Source: Acidimicrobiales bacterium
Lineage (GTDB): Bacteria; Actinomycetota; Acidimicrobiia; Acidimicrobiales; Palsa-688
Length of the DNA: 17,496 nucleotides
Direction of reading: 5' to 3'
Assembly: GCA_019241495.1 (NCBI GenBank)
Contig: JAFAWZ010000160.1
Coordinates: 1 to 17,496 of the forward strand
The translations under genes and the position numbers were made by a program. The notes under the pieces were generated by a model, which was not told where the DNA came from, did no database searches, and was given only the letters and a program-made list of their open reading frames with translations. Positions 1-6,424 of this stretch are shown piece by piece. Numbering within the stretch: position 1 is the first letter of the stretch; each line of letters starts with the position of its first letter.

Positions 1-2
1 CC

Positions 3-926
3 GCCCCCTCCCTGATCCCACAGCCGACCGGCGGCCCGTCATCAGGCCTTCAGTCACAGGAGCGGCCGCCATCTCCCCCGAAGCCGGTCAAGTCGACTGC
101 GCCGCTCGTCCGGGCCCGCAAGGGGACCGGCCACCCCATCGTCATGGTGACGGCCTACGACGCCCCCACTGCCCGAGTGGCCGATACAGCCGGCGTCGAC
201 CTGATCCTGGTAGGTGATTCGGTGGCCATGGTCGTGCTCGGCTACGACGACACTCTGCACGTGACCGTGGACGACATGGCCCACCACACCGCGGCGGTCG
301 CCCGGGCCAAACCGCAGCCGATGATCGTCGCCGACCTGCCGTGGATGAGCTACCACACCGGTGCGGGCGACGCCGTCCGCAACGCAGCCACCCTCGTCCG
401 AGCCGGGGCCCAGGCGGTCAAGCTGGAGGGGGGCCGGAAGCGTCTACCTGTCATCGAGGCGATCCTGGACGCCGAGATCCCGGTGATCGGCCACCTCGGT
501 TTGACGCCCCAGTCATTCCACACCATGGGTGGCTTCAAGGTGCAGGGCAGGGATGTGGACGCGGCTCAAGGCCTCATCGACGACGCCCGGGCGCTGGCCG
601 AGGCGGGTTGCTTCGCCATAGTTCTGGAGGGCGTCCCTGACGTGGTGGCATCGGTCATAACCGAATCGGTCGAGGTACCCACCATCGGCATCGGAGCAGG
701 GGGCCACTGTGACGGGCAGGTTCTGGTGTTCCATGACGTGGTCGGCTTCGACGACCACCGCCCCGCCAAGTTCGTCAGGCGGTATGCCTCGCTGCATGCC
801 GACGCGGTGGCGGCTTTGAACCGATGGGCCGAGGACGTGCGAACAGGATGCTTCCCTTCCGACGCTGAGAGCTACCACCTGACCGGTGGTCTGGCTCGCG
901 CTTTGGGCCCCGCTTACTCGAGCTGA
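3..926 (+). CDS. panB: 3-methyl-2-oxobutanoate hydroxymethyltransferase, 5' end outside the window
   Basis: PanB transfers a hydroxymethyl group from methylene-tetrahydrofolate to 2-oxoisovalerate, giving ketopantoate, the first committed step of pantothenate (CoA) synthesis in the cytoplasm. Counting from the ATG at 144, the sequence shows VGDS (D25) and VADLP (D64) for metal binding, K93 in VKLEGG, GHLGLTPQ at 116-123, the catalytic-type glutamate E162 in LEGVP, and GIGAG at 182-186 followed by CDGQVLVFHD. The frame is open from position 3, and the residues just before 144 (VRARKGTGHPIV) match the conserved PanB N-terminus. Codons 3-143 contain no ATG, GTG or TTG, so the ATG at 144 is probably internal and the true start lies upstream of the window. 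The extension already exceeds the usual N-terminus by roughly 25 residues. Family call very secure; start unknown. Confidence 0.93.
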   Translation, partial: APSLIPQPTGGPSSGLQSQERPPSPPKPVKSTAPLVRARKGTGHPIVMVTAYDAPTARVADTAGVDLILVGDSVAMVVLGYDDTLHVTVDDMAHHTAAVARAKPQPMIVADLPWMSYHTGAGDAVRNAATLVRAGAQAVKLEGGRKRLPVIEAILDAEIPVIGHLGLTPQSFHTMGGFKVQGRDVDAAQGLIDDARALAEAGCFAIVLEGVPDVVASVITESVEVPTIGIGAGGHCDGQVLVFHDVVGFDDHRPAKFVRRYASLHADAVAALNRWAEDVRTGCFPSDAESYHLTGGLARALGPAYSS

Positions 927-947
927 CCCGGAGGACGGCGCCTTTCA

Positions 948-967
948 TTGTCACACCGTCGTGACAA
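948..967. repeat. 20-base inverted repeat after panB (TTGTCAC-N6-GTGACAA)
   Basis: A perfect 7-base inverted repeat with a 6-base centre lies 21 bases after the panB stop and about 160 bases before rpsF. As RNA it would form a short hairpin, but its stem is AT-rich for this genome and there is no U tract, so it could equally be an operator for a dimeric regulator acting on rpsF. I cannot assign a regulator. Confidence 0.4.
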
Positions 968-1061
968 GATGAGTTTGCCGAAGTGATCGCAACGGGGCCA
1001 CCCGGCAACCGATGCCCTATCGCCGAGTCGAGTACCATGTCCTGTCTTCATCCAAGACCCT

Positions 1062-1080
1062 GCCCCGGACGGACCGGGGC
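1062..1080 (+). promoter_or_regulatory. GC hairpin in the rpsF leader
   Basis: The 197-base panB-rpsF gap holds a hairpin with a 7-bp stem (GCCCCGG/CCGGGGC) and the loop ACGGA, 43 bases before the rpsF start. Many bacterial rpsF leaders carry an RNA motif that binds the S6:S18 complex for autoregulation. The position and the downstream operon fit that idea, but I could not match the motif's consensus by eye. No convincing -35/-10 pair was found here; TACCAT at about 1033 is a weak -10 candidate. Confidence 0.3.
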
Positions 1081-1123
1081 CCCGTGCCGCCAGGCCGGGT
1101 CCACAGGGAGGTGATACGCCGCT

Positions 1124-1489
1124 ATGCGGCACTACGAAGTAATGGTCATTCTCGACGCCGGCCTAGAGGAAGAATCCATCCGGGCCGTCCTCGACCGGGC
1201 CACACAGCTCCTCACTCAACACGGTGCAACCGTCAACAAGGTGGATCGCTGGGGTAAGCGCCGCTTCGCCTACGAAGTGCGTCACCGCAGCGAGGGCTAC
1301 TACGTCGTGCTCGACGCAGCAGCCGAGCCCGGTGCCGTGGCCGAGGTCAACCGGATGCTCGGACTCGCAGACGAGGTCATCCGCCACAAGGTGATCCGTC
1401 TGCCTGAGAAGGCGGTGGTGCTACGCACCTCTCGCCCGTCAGGCCCCGAGGGCGAACCCGCGGTGGCTATCGAGAACGGAGCAAGTTGA
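1124..1489 (+). CDS. rpsF: 30S ribosomal protein S6
   Basis: S6 binds the central domain of 16S rRNA together with S18 in the small subunit platform. The 121-residue product begins MRHYEVMVILDAGLEEESI and contains the typical WGKRRFAYEVRHRSEGYYVV core and VIRHKVIRL end of the ferredoxin-like fold. The core ends near residue 96, followed by about 25 residues of less conserved, Pro/Glu-containing tail. The ATG at 1124 is fixed by a strong ribosome binding site, GGAGGTGAT at 1107-1115, 8 bases upstream. It is the first gene of the rpsF-ssb-rpsR-rplI run; the ssb start follows the rpsF stop by a single base, so translational coupling is likely. S6 and S18 in one operon fits their joint assembly and common autoregulation. 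Confidence 0.96.
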   Translation: MRHYEVMVILDAGLEEESIRAVLDRATQLLTQHGATVNKVDRWGKRRFAYEVRHRSEGYYVVLDAAAEPGAVAEVNRMLGLADEVIRHKVIRLPEKAVVLRTSRPSGPEGEPAVAIENGAS

Positions 1490-1490
1490 A

Positions 1491-1964
1491 ATGTCCAATG
1501 GCAATCATGTGAACATCGTCGGGAACCTGACCCGCGACCCCGAGCTGCGCTTCACCCCCTCCGGCCAGGCCACGGCCACTTTCGGCGTAGCGGTCAACCG
1601 GCGCTGGCAGAACCGCCAAACCAATGAGTGGGAAGAAGCGACTTCCTTCTTCGATGTCGTCTGCTGGGCCCAGCTCGCCGAGAACGCGGCCCAGTCCCTC
1701 TCCAAGGGCGCACGCGTCATCGTGAGCGGCCGGCTGGACCAGCGCAGTTGGGAGACCTCCGAGCACGAGCGTCGATCGAAGATCGAGATCACCGCAGATG
1801 AGGTGGCTCCGAGCTTGCGCTATGCCACCGCCAGCGTCACCAAGAACGAACGGCGGACCCCCGAGACCGCCGGCGCGCCATCTTATGGCGGGGGCGGGCC
1901 CCGCCCGGTGGCCAACGAGCCCTCAGGCGGCGGCGAGCACTATTACGACGAGGAGCCTTTCTGA
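1491..1964 (+). CDS. ssb: Single-stranded DNA-binding protein
   Basis: SSB coats single-stranded DNA as a tetramer during replication and repair and recruits partners by its acidic tip. The 157-residue product starts MSNGNHVNIVGNLTRDPELR and continues with the OB-fold features GQATATFGVAVNRRW and TSFFDVVCWAQLAENAAQSL up to about residue 110. A Gly/Pro-rich linker follows, ending in DEEPF, a variant of the usual DDDIPF partner-binding tip. The length is typical for an actinobacterial SSB. GGAG at 1478-1481, inside the end of rpsF, serves as ribosome binding site. It sits between rpsF and rpsR, the common bacterial arrangement. Whether this is the essential or a secondary SSB cannot be told from the window, but the operon position argues for the housekeeping copy. 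Confidence 0.96.
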   Translation: MSNGNHVNIVGNLTRDPELRFTPSGQATATFGVAVNRRWQNRQTNEWEEATSFFDVVCWAQLAENAAQSLSKGARVIVSGRLDQRSWETSEHERRSKIEITADEVAPSLRYATASVTKNERRTPETAGAPSYGGGGPRPVANEPSGGGEHYYDEEPF

Positions 1965-1967
1965 GCG

Positions 1968-2402
1968 ATGGCACGTAATAACGATCGCGACCGCGACCGT
2001 GGGTCGAAGCGGGTCCTGAAGGACAACCGGCCCCGGGGCAAGAAGAAGGTCTGCATCTTCTGCAAGGAGCACGCCACCTGGGTGGACTACAAGGATGTCA
2101 ACCTGCTGAAGCGGTTCATGAGCGACCGCGGCAAGATCCGCTCTCGGCGGGTGACCGGTAACTGCGCCCAGCACCAGCGTGATGTCCAAGTGGCGATCAA
2201 GACCGCCCGGGAGGTGGCGTTGCTTCCCTACACGCAGCGGACGGTCAGTGAGCGGGGGCCCGGTCGTGGCCCCCGCGGCCCCCGCCTCGAAGGCGCCGAG
2301 CCGCAGTTGGCGAACGGGGACGCCGATATCGACGAGCTCGACGACGCCGGCCAGCACGAAGACGAGGCGGAACAGACCGAGCGCGAGGAGGTCAACGCTT
2401 AG
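1968..2402 (+). CDS. rpsR: 30S ribosomal protein S18 with long acidic C-terminal extension
   Basis: S18 binds 16S rRNA with S6. The core is clear: KKKVCIFCKEHATWVDYKDV, LLKRFMSDRGKI and RRVTGNCAQHQRDV, ending at ALLPYTQR near residue 91. C29, C32, C66 and H69 form the zinc-binding set of the zinc-type S18 paralogs. The protein is 144 residues against about 75-90 usual; residues 92-144 form an extra tail, first Arg/Gly/Pro-rich (SERGPGRGPRGPR) and then strongly acidic with many Asp/Glu. The tail's reading frame is intact and its end carries the GAGGAGGT ribosome binding site (2385-2392) of rplI, whose ATG abuts this stop. GAGGAG at 1950-1955 precedes the ATG. Identity is secure; the tail's function is unknown and may be lineage-specific. 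Confidence 0.95.
   Translation: MARNNDRDRDRGSKRVLKDNRPRGKKKVCIFCKEHATWVDYKDVNLLKRFMSDRGKIRSRRVTGNCAQHQRDVQVAIKTAREVALLPYTQRTVSERGPGRGPRGPRLEGAEPQLANGDADIDELDDAGQHEDEAEQTEREEVNA
2252..2285 (+). promoter_or_regulatory. Very GC-rich hairpin inside rpsR with two competing 3' arms
   Basis: GCGGGGGCC at 2252-2260 pairs perfectly over 9 bp with GGCCCCCGC at 2268-2276, leaving a 7-base loop. An identical second 3' arm follows directly at 2277-2285. The structure sits where the conserved S18 core ends and the acidic tail begins, in codons about 95-106. It may slow ribosomes or polymerase or act as an attenuator before rplI, or it may only reflect Arg/Gly/Pro codons in a GC-rich genome. Confidence 0.4.
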
Positions 2403-2855
2403 ATGCGCGTCGTGCTCCGAACCGACGTGGACAAGGTCGGCAAGCGCGGGGACATCGTCGAGGTGGCCGACGGTTATGCCCGCAACTTCCTCCTACCCAA
2501 GGGCCACGCCATCTCCGCCACCCCCGGGGTCCAGGCCCAGGCCGACGCCATGCGCCGGGCGCGCGATCTGAAAGACGCCAAAGACCGCGAGGCGGCCGAG
2601 CTAGTGGCCCGCAAGCTCGTGCCCATGGTGATCCGCATACCGGCCCGAGCGGGGACCGGGAACCAGGCCAAGCTGTTCGGTTCCATCACTGCTTCGGACG
2701 TCGCCGAGGCCGTCTCTGATCAGGCCAAGGTGACCATCGATCGCCGCCGCCTCCAGCTCGACGAGCCGATCAAGTCCCTCGGCACCCACGAGATCCCGGT
2801 CAAGCTGCACAGTGACGTGGAGTTCCGGGTGACCGTCGAGGTCGTCCGCCAGTAG
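2403..2855 (+). CDS. rplI: 50S ribosomal protein L9
   Basis: L9 is a two-domain protein that binds domain V of 23S rRNA and projects from the L1 side of the large subunit. The 150-residue length is normal. The N-terminal rRNA-binding domain is recognisable by MRVVLRTDVDKVGKRGDIVE and VADGYARNFLLPKGHA, followed by a charged connecting helix rich in Ala/Arg/Lys (about residues 45-75) and the C-terminal domain with KLFGSITASDVAEAV, IKSLGTHEIPVKLH and VTVEVV. The ATG directly follows the rpsR stop, with the ribosome binding site GAGGAGGT at 2385-2392. It is the last gene of the ribosomal/ssb operon and converges on dnaB across 97 bases. Confidence 0.96.
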   Translation: MRVVLRTDVDKVGKRGDIVEVADGYARNFLLPKGHAISATPGVQAQADAMRRARDLKDAKDREAAELVARKLVPMVIRIPARAGTGNQAKLFGSITASDVAEAVSDQAKVTIDRRRLQLDEPIKSLGTHEIPVKLHSDVEFRVTVEVVRQ

Positions 2856-2949
2856 GCCCAGGGTCCGAGCCGGGGCGGGCCCGATCTACTGCGCAGTTAG
2901 GCATGGTCTCCGCCCGGTCGGCGCCGGCTACGACCTCAACACCCTACGC

Positions 2950-2989
2950 CCGCTACACCCGCGCCATGTTGGCGAAGCGGGTGTAGTGG
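2950..2989. terminator. Hairpin spanning the dnaB stop codon, possible bidirectional terminator
   Basis: CTACACCCGC at 2953-2962 and GCGGGTGTAG at 2977-2986 form a perfect 10-bp inverted repeat. It extends outwards by one G:U and two G:C pairs in plus-strand RNA and inwards by GCC/GGC. The dnaB stop codon (2953-2955) is part of the stem. There is no U tract, as is common for actinobacterial terminators. It lies between the convergent rplI and dnaB genes and could stop transcription from both sides. Confidence 0.5.
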
Positions 2990-4320
2990 TCCAAGAAGGC
3001 GAGCTGGACCTTCCCGGTCGGCCCGTTACGGTGCTTGGCCACGATGACCTCAGCGCTACCCCTATCGGCCGACTCGGGGTTGTACATCTCATCGCGGTAG
3101 AGGAACAGGACCACGTCCGCATCCTGCTCGAGCGAGCCCGACTCCCTCAGATCGGCCAGGACCGGGCGCTTGTCCGCCCTGGCCTCCAAGCTCCGCGACA
3201 ACTGTGAGAGAGCCACCACCGGGATCTCCAGCTCGCGCGCCAGGATCTTCAATCCTCGGCTGATGGCCGACACTTCGAGCTGCCGGTTCTCCGAGGACGA
3301 GCTGCCCGACATGAGCTGCAAGTAGTCGACGATGATGAGGCCCAGCCCTCCCTGGCGGGCCTTCAGCCGGCGAGCCTTGGCCCTGATCTCCATAACGGTC
3401 GTGTTCGGGTTGTCGTCGATGAACAGCGGGGCATCGCCCAGCCGGGCCACCGCCTGGCTGATCTTGGGCCAGTCGGGTTCGGTCAATCGGCCGTTGCGCA
3501 TTCGACCGGCGTCCACCTTGGCTTCCGACACGAGCAGCCGGTTGGTGATCTCGTCGCAACTCATCTCCAGCGAGAAGACCAGCGTCGGGATACCGGCTTC
3601 CACCGCGGCGTGGGCGGCCATGCCCAGCGCGAACGCCGTCTTCCCCATGGCCGGCCGGGCTCCGACGATGATCAATGCGTTGGGCTGCAGCCCGTAGAGC
3701 CGCTCGTCCAGGTCCACGTAACCGGTGGGGACGCCGGTGATCGTCTCACCGCGGTCGTAGAGGCGCTCCAGGCGGTCCATGCTGGCGTAGAGCAGCTCGG
3801 TCAAGGGCTTGAGCGTGTCGGTGACGCGCCGCTCCGCCACGTTGAACACCAGGCTCTCGGCCCGGTCCAGCGCTTCGGTCACGTCGTCGGGCACCCCGTA
3901 GCCCATCTCTGCGATCTCGCCCGCCACCGAGATGAGCCGGCGCAACAGGGCGTGCTCCTCCACGATCCGGGCGTAGCGGCCCGCGTTCGTGGTCGCCGGC
4001 GTGTCGGCCTGGAGGGCCATCAAGGCGGGCAGGCCCCCCGCCGACTCCAGCAGGCCGGCCCGGCCCAGCTCGTCCGCCACGGTGACGGGATCGGCCGGCT
4101 CACCCAGGTTGTACAGGGTGTTCACCGAGTCGAAGATGTGGGCGTGAGCCGGCTTGTAGAAGTCCTCCGAGGTGCACGTCTCCATGGCCGCGGCGATGGC
4201 GTCGCGCGACAGCAGCATGGCTCCGAGCAGGGATTTCTCCGCGTCCAGATTGTGAGGGGGGACCCGGGAGGACGGCCCGCCGCCCGCTCGGCGCCGGGCT
4301 GATTCGATCGACTGAACCAT
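2953..4320 (-). CDS. dnaB: Replicative DNA helicase DnaB
   Basis: DnaB is the hexameric 5'-3' helicase that unwinds the fork and recruits primase. The N-terminal domain starts at PPHNLDAEKSLLGAMLLSRD (residues 21-40). The RecA-like ATPase domain follows with TGVPTGYVDLD at 195, Walker A GARPAMGKT at 220-228, Walker B LGLIIVDYLQLM at 326-337 and SQLSRSLEARADKRP...LRESGSLEQDADVV at 372-404. It is 455 residues, a normal length, with no intein. I chose the ATG at 4320 because an AGGAAG site lies just upstream and homology begins soon after; the frame stays open to a possible start at 4443, but those 41 residues are not helicase-like. The gene is divergent from dnaA and convergent with rplI. DnaA-box-like sites at 4353 and 4414 in its leader suggest coupling to DnaA. 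Confidence 0.95.
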   Translation of the reverse strand: MVQSIESARRRAGGGPSSRVPPHNLDAEKSLLGAMLLSRDAIAAAMETCTSEDFYKPAHAHIFDSVNTLYNLGEPADPVTVADELGRAGLLESAGGLPALMALQADTPATTNAGRYARIVEEHALLRRLISVAGEIAEMGYGVPDDVTEALDRAESLVFNVAERRVTDTLKPLTELLYASMDRLERLYDRGETITGVPTGYVDLDERLYGLQPNALIIVGARPAMGKTAFALGMAAHAAVEAGIPTLVFSLEMSCDEITNRLLVSEAKVDAGRMRNGRLTEPDWPKISQAVARLGDAPLFIDDNPNTTVMEIRAKARRLKARQGGLGLIIVDYLQLMSGSSSSENRQLEVSAISRGLKILARELEIPVVALSQLSRSLEARADKRPVLADLRESGSLEQDADVVLFLYRDEMYNPESADRGSAEVIVAKHRNGPTGKVQLAFLDHYTRFANMARV

Positions 4321-4745
4321 GGGCTTCCTACCTAAACCGGACCGGCCTGTGGTTATCCAGACCCCGATCAGCGTGGATTTCCAGTGGAATACCTGAGCAA
4401 AAACCGGCTGCCCTGTGGATAGCGCCACCACCTGCCGGTCCATGTAGCCGGCCAGCTATCCCGTAGCGGCCTCCACGCGTCTCCATTCTGTCATTTTACC
4501 AAACGTGTGTTCGTTACATTGTCCCCTCGTCACTCAAAGCGCTCGGCGGCCCCTCCCCATCTCCGGGGGTGCTACCGTCTTCGGACTGCCCTCGCGCCCC
4601 TGATGACGCGAGTGCTGGAGACCGGCTTCTTCCCCAGGGGGCGACGAGCCTGACGAAAGTCAGGTTCTTTGTCTCTTTGGTCGAGTTCTCCACAACGTGT
4701 GGACCATCTTGTGGATTACCGGGCCTGTGGGAGGCGCAAAACCAC
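4321..4745. promoter_or_regulatory. Divergent dnaB-dnaA control region, possible part of the origin
   Basis: This 425-base gap holds no gene. It contains DnaA-box-like sites at 4353-4361 (TTATCCAGA), 4414-4422 (CTATCCACA on the minus strand) and a cluster at 4686-4734, listed separately. A short AT-rich stretch at about 4484-4520 is the likely promoter zone: on the minus strand TAAAAT (4498-4493) is a good -10 candidate for dnaB, and TACATT at 4514-4519 is a weak -10 candidate for dnaA. Neither has a clear -35. The frame upstream of dnaA is open from a GTG at 4569, but residues encoded before 4746 do not look like DnaA. Confidence 0.55.
4686..4734. promoter_or_regulatory. Cluster of DnaA boxes at 12-base spacing ahead of dnaA
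   Basis: TTCTCCACA at 4686-4694 (plus), TGGTCCACA at 4698-4706 (minus) and TAATCCACA at 4710-4718 (minus) each differ from TTATCCACA/TTGTCCACA by one or two bases and start exactly 12 bases apart. A weaker site, CCTCCCACA (minus), at 4726-4734 covers the dnaA ribosome binding site GGGAGG (4729-4734). A perfect TTGTCCACA (minus) follows at 4765-4773 within dnaA codons 7-10. Likely roles are dnaA autoregulation or the upstream half of a two-part origin. Confidence 0.6.
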
Positions 4746-6182
4746 GTGAGCGAGGCAGCCGAGCTGTGGACAACGTGCTCAGGTCTTCTACGAGAGGAGG
4801 TCTCCGAAGCCGTCTGGCGTACTTGGTTCGACGGCCTCGAGCCGCTCAGCTTCCAGGACCATGATCTGGTCCTGTCCGCCCCCAGCTCGCTGGTGCGTGA
4901 CCGCCTCGACGACCGCTATCTCTCTCTCATCCAGAAGAGCGCCACTCACGTAGCGGCGGACGACGTGACGGTCCGCATCGTCGTGCGGCCCATGCCACAG
5001 GCATCCGAGCAGTTCGTGGTGCGCAACCCCATCGGCGAACCCAAGGACACCCCCCGGGGCCGCTTCGAGTCCGAGGCCAGTTGGGAGAGCCGGGTCCTGC
5101 CCGCCGGCATCCGTGAGGAGGTCAGAGGCGACCCACTGCCCCCCCGGCCCGACCCCCCTTCCCTGAACCCTCGTTACACCTTCGAGAACTTCGTCATCGG
5201 ATCCTCCAACCGCTTCGCTCACGCCGCCGCCCAGCGCGTCGCCGAGAGCCCGGCTGGTAGCTACAACCCGCTGTTCATCTACGGCGACTCAGGCTTGGGG
5301 AAGACCCATCTGCTCCATGCCATCGGCCACTACGTGACGGAGAATTTCGCGGCCAAGCGGATCCGGTACGTGTCGACCGAGACCTTCATGAACGACTTCG
5401 TCGATGCCATCCGCAACAACGCCCAGATGGCCTTCAAGCGCCGCTATCGCGAATGCGACGTCCTCCTCGTCGACGACATCCAGTTCATGGAGGGCAAGGA
5501 AGGGCTCCAGGAGGAATTTTTCCACACCTTCAACTGGTTGTACGAGGGCTCCAAGCAGATCGTGCTCTCGAGCGACCGCCATCCCCGGTCCATAGCCACC
5601 TTGGAGGACCGACTGCGCAGCCGCTTCGAATGGGGCCTGACCACCGACGTCCAGCCCCCGGAGCTCGAGACCCGCCTGGCCATCTTGCGCAAGAAGGCGG
5701 AAGGCGAGCGCATGCCCATCCCCGGCGACGTGCTCGAGCTCATCGCCACCCACGTCCGCGACAACATCCGGGAGCTCGAAGGCGCTCTCATCCGGGTGTC
5801 GGCCTACGCCAGCCTGAACCGGGAGCCACCGACCCTGGCCACTGCCGAGGAGATCCTCTCCGACCTGCTCGAGGCGGACCGGCCCCGGCAGATCACTCCA
5901 CGCGTGATCCTGGACGCGACCGCCGACGCGTTCGGGTTCACCGTCGACGATCTGTGCGGCACCAGCCGCCGCCGACCCTTGGTCAACGCCCGCCAGATCG
6001 GCATGTACGTGTTCCGTGAGCTGACCGACTTCAGCTATCCGGCCATCGCCCGCGAGTTCGGCGGCCGGGACCACACGACGGTCATCCATGCGGTCGAGAA
6101 GGTGGCCGGGCTGATGAAGGAGCGCCGTCAAGTTTACGACCAGGTGACAGATCTCATCCAGAGCATCAAAGGCGGGCGGTGA
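4746..6182 (+). CDS. dnaA: Chromosomal replication initiator protein DnaA
   Basis: DnaA binds DnaA boxes and melts the origin as an ATP-dependent filament. From the GTG at 4746 the 478 residues show domain I (ELWTTCSGLLREEVSEAVWR, then TWFDGLEPL), a short Pro-rich domain II (about 85-140), the AAA+ domain beginning LNPRYTFENFVIGSSNRFAH with Walker A GDSGLGKTH at 180-188 and Walker B LLVDDIQF at 240-247, then the arginine-finger region LEDRLRSRFEWGL, and domain IV with the DNA-binding signature FGGRDHTTVIHAVEKV near the C-terminus. The GTG is preceded by GGGAGG (4729-4734), and domain I homology starts right there, so the longer frame from 4569 is rejected. It is divergent from dnaB and followed by the probable oriC and dnaN. 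DnaA boxes over its leader point to autoregulation. Confidence 0.97.
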   Translation: MSEAAELWTTCSGLLREEVSEAVWRTWFDGLEPLSFQDHDLVLSAPSSLVRDRLDDRYLSLIQKSATHVAADDVTVRIVVRPMPQASEQFVVRNPIGEPKDTPRGRFESEASWESRVLPAGIREEVRGDPLPPRPDPPSLNPRYTFENFVIGSSNRFAHAAAQRVAESPAGSYNPLFIYGDSGLGKTHLLHAIGHYVTENFAAKRIRYVSTETFMNDFVDAIRNNAQMAFKRRYRECDVLLVDDIQFMEGKEGLQEEFFHTFNWLYEGSKQIVLSSDRHPRSIATLEDRLRSRFEWGLTTDVQPPELETRLAILRKKAEGERMPIPGDVLELIATHVRDNIRELEGALIRVSAYASLNREPPTLATAEEILSDLLEADRPRQITPRVILDATADAFGFTVDDLCGTSRRRPLVNARQIGMYVFRELTDFSYPAIAREFGGRDHTTVIHAVEKVAGLMKERRQVYDQVTDLIQSIKGGR

Positions 6183-6424
6183 TCGGCTGTGGGTAGGCGT
6201 GCGGACCAGATGTGTCGGAGGTTTGTAGTTTCCCTGGAAAAAGGTGGCTCCCTCCACAAGCCATCATCTCCAACGTCACGCCCTTGTGGGAAGCTGGGGA
6301 GGACGCACCGCCATCCAAACCCCCAGCTACCAGGGCTTAAGCCTGGTTGTCCACAATTCACAGCACCTACTGCTGTCACCACAGAATTTCCATATAGAAG
6401 ACAAGAAGCAGGGAAGGCACTGCA
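6183..6424. other. oriC: Probable replication origin (oriC) between dnaA and dnaN
   Basis: This 242-base gap is in the position where actinobacterial origins lie. It contains a perfect DnaA box TTGTCCACA at 6347-6355 and weaker ones: CTACCCACA at 6188-6196 (minus), CTTCCCACA at 6285-6293 (minus) and CCCTCCACA at 6250-6258. The stretch 6381-6412 (AATTTCCATATAGAAGAC and around) is the most AT-rich here and is a candidate unwinding element, with a TAG-AAG pair at 6395-6400 resembling a short DnaA-trio. It is short and has few strong boxes compared with the several-hundred-base origins of mycobacteria and streptomycetes, so upstream dnaA-leader boxes may contribute. Confidence 0.65.

Noticed and set aside
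144..146. panB start at the ATG at 144
   Set aside because: Residues before it match the conserved PanB N-terminus, so translation must begin further upstream, outside the window.
4321..4443. Longer dnaB from the upstream start at 4443
   Set aside because: The additional 41 residues are unlike DnaB, include Phe/Trp/Ser-rich noise, and a ribosome binding site precedes the ATG at 4320.
4569..4745. Longer dnaA from a GTG at 4569
   Set aside because: Domain I homology and the GGGAGG site fix the start at the GTG at 4746; the upstream codons are DnaA boxes and leader.
5289..6257. 322-codon minus-strand frame opposite dnaA
   Set aside because: Shadow of the dnaA ATPase and DNA-binding domains, with no recognisable protein features.
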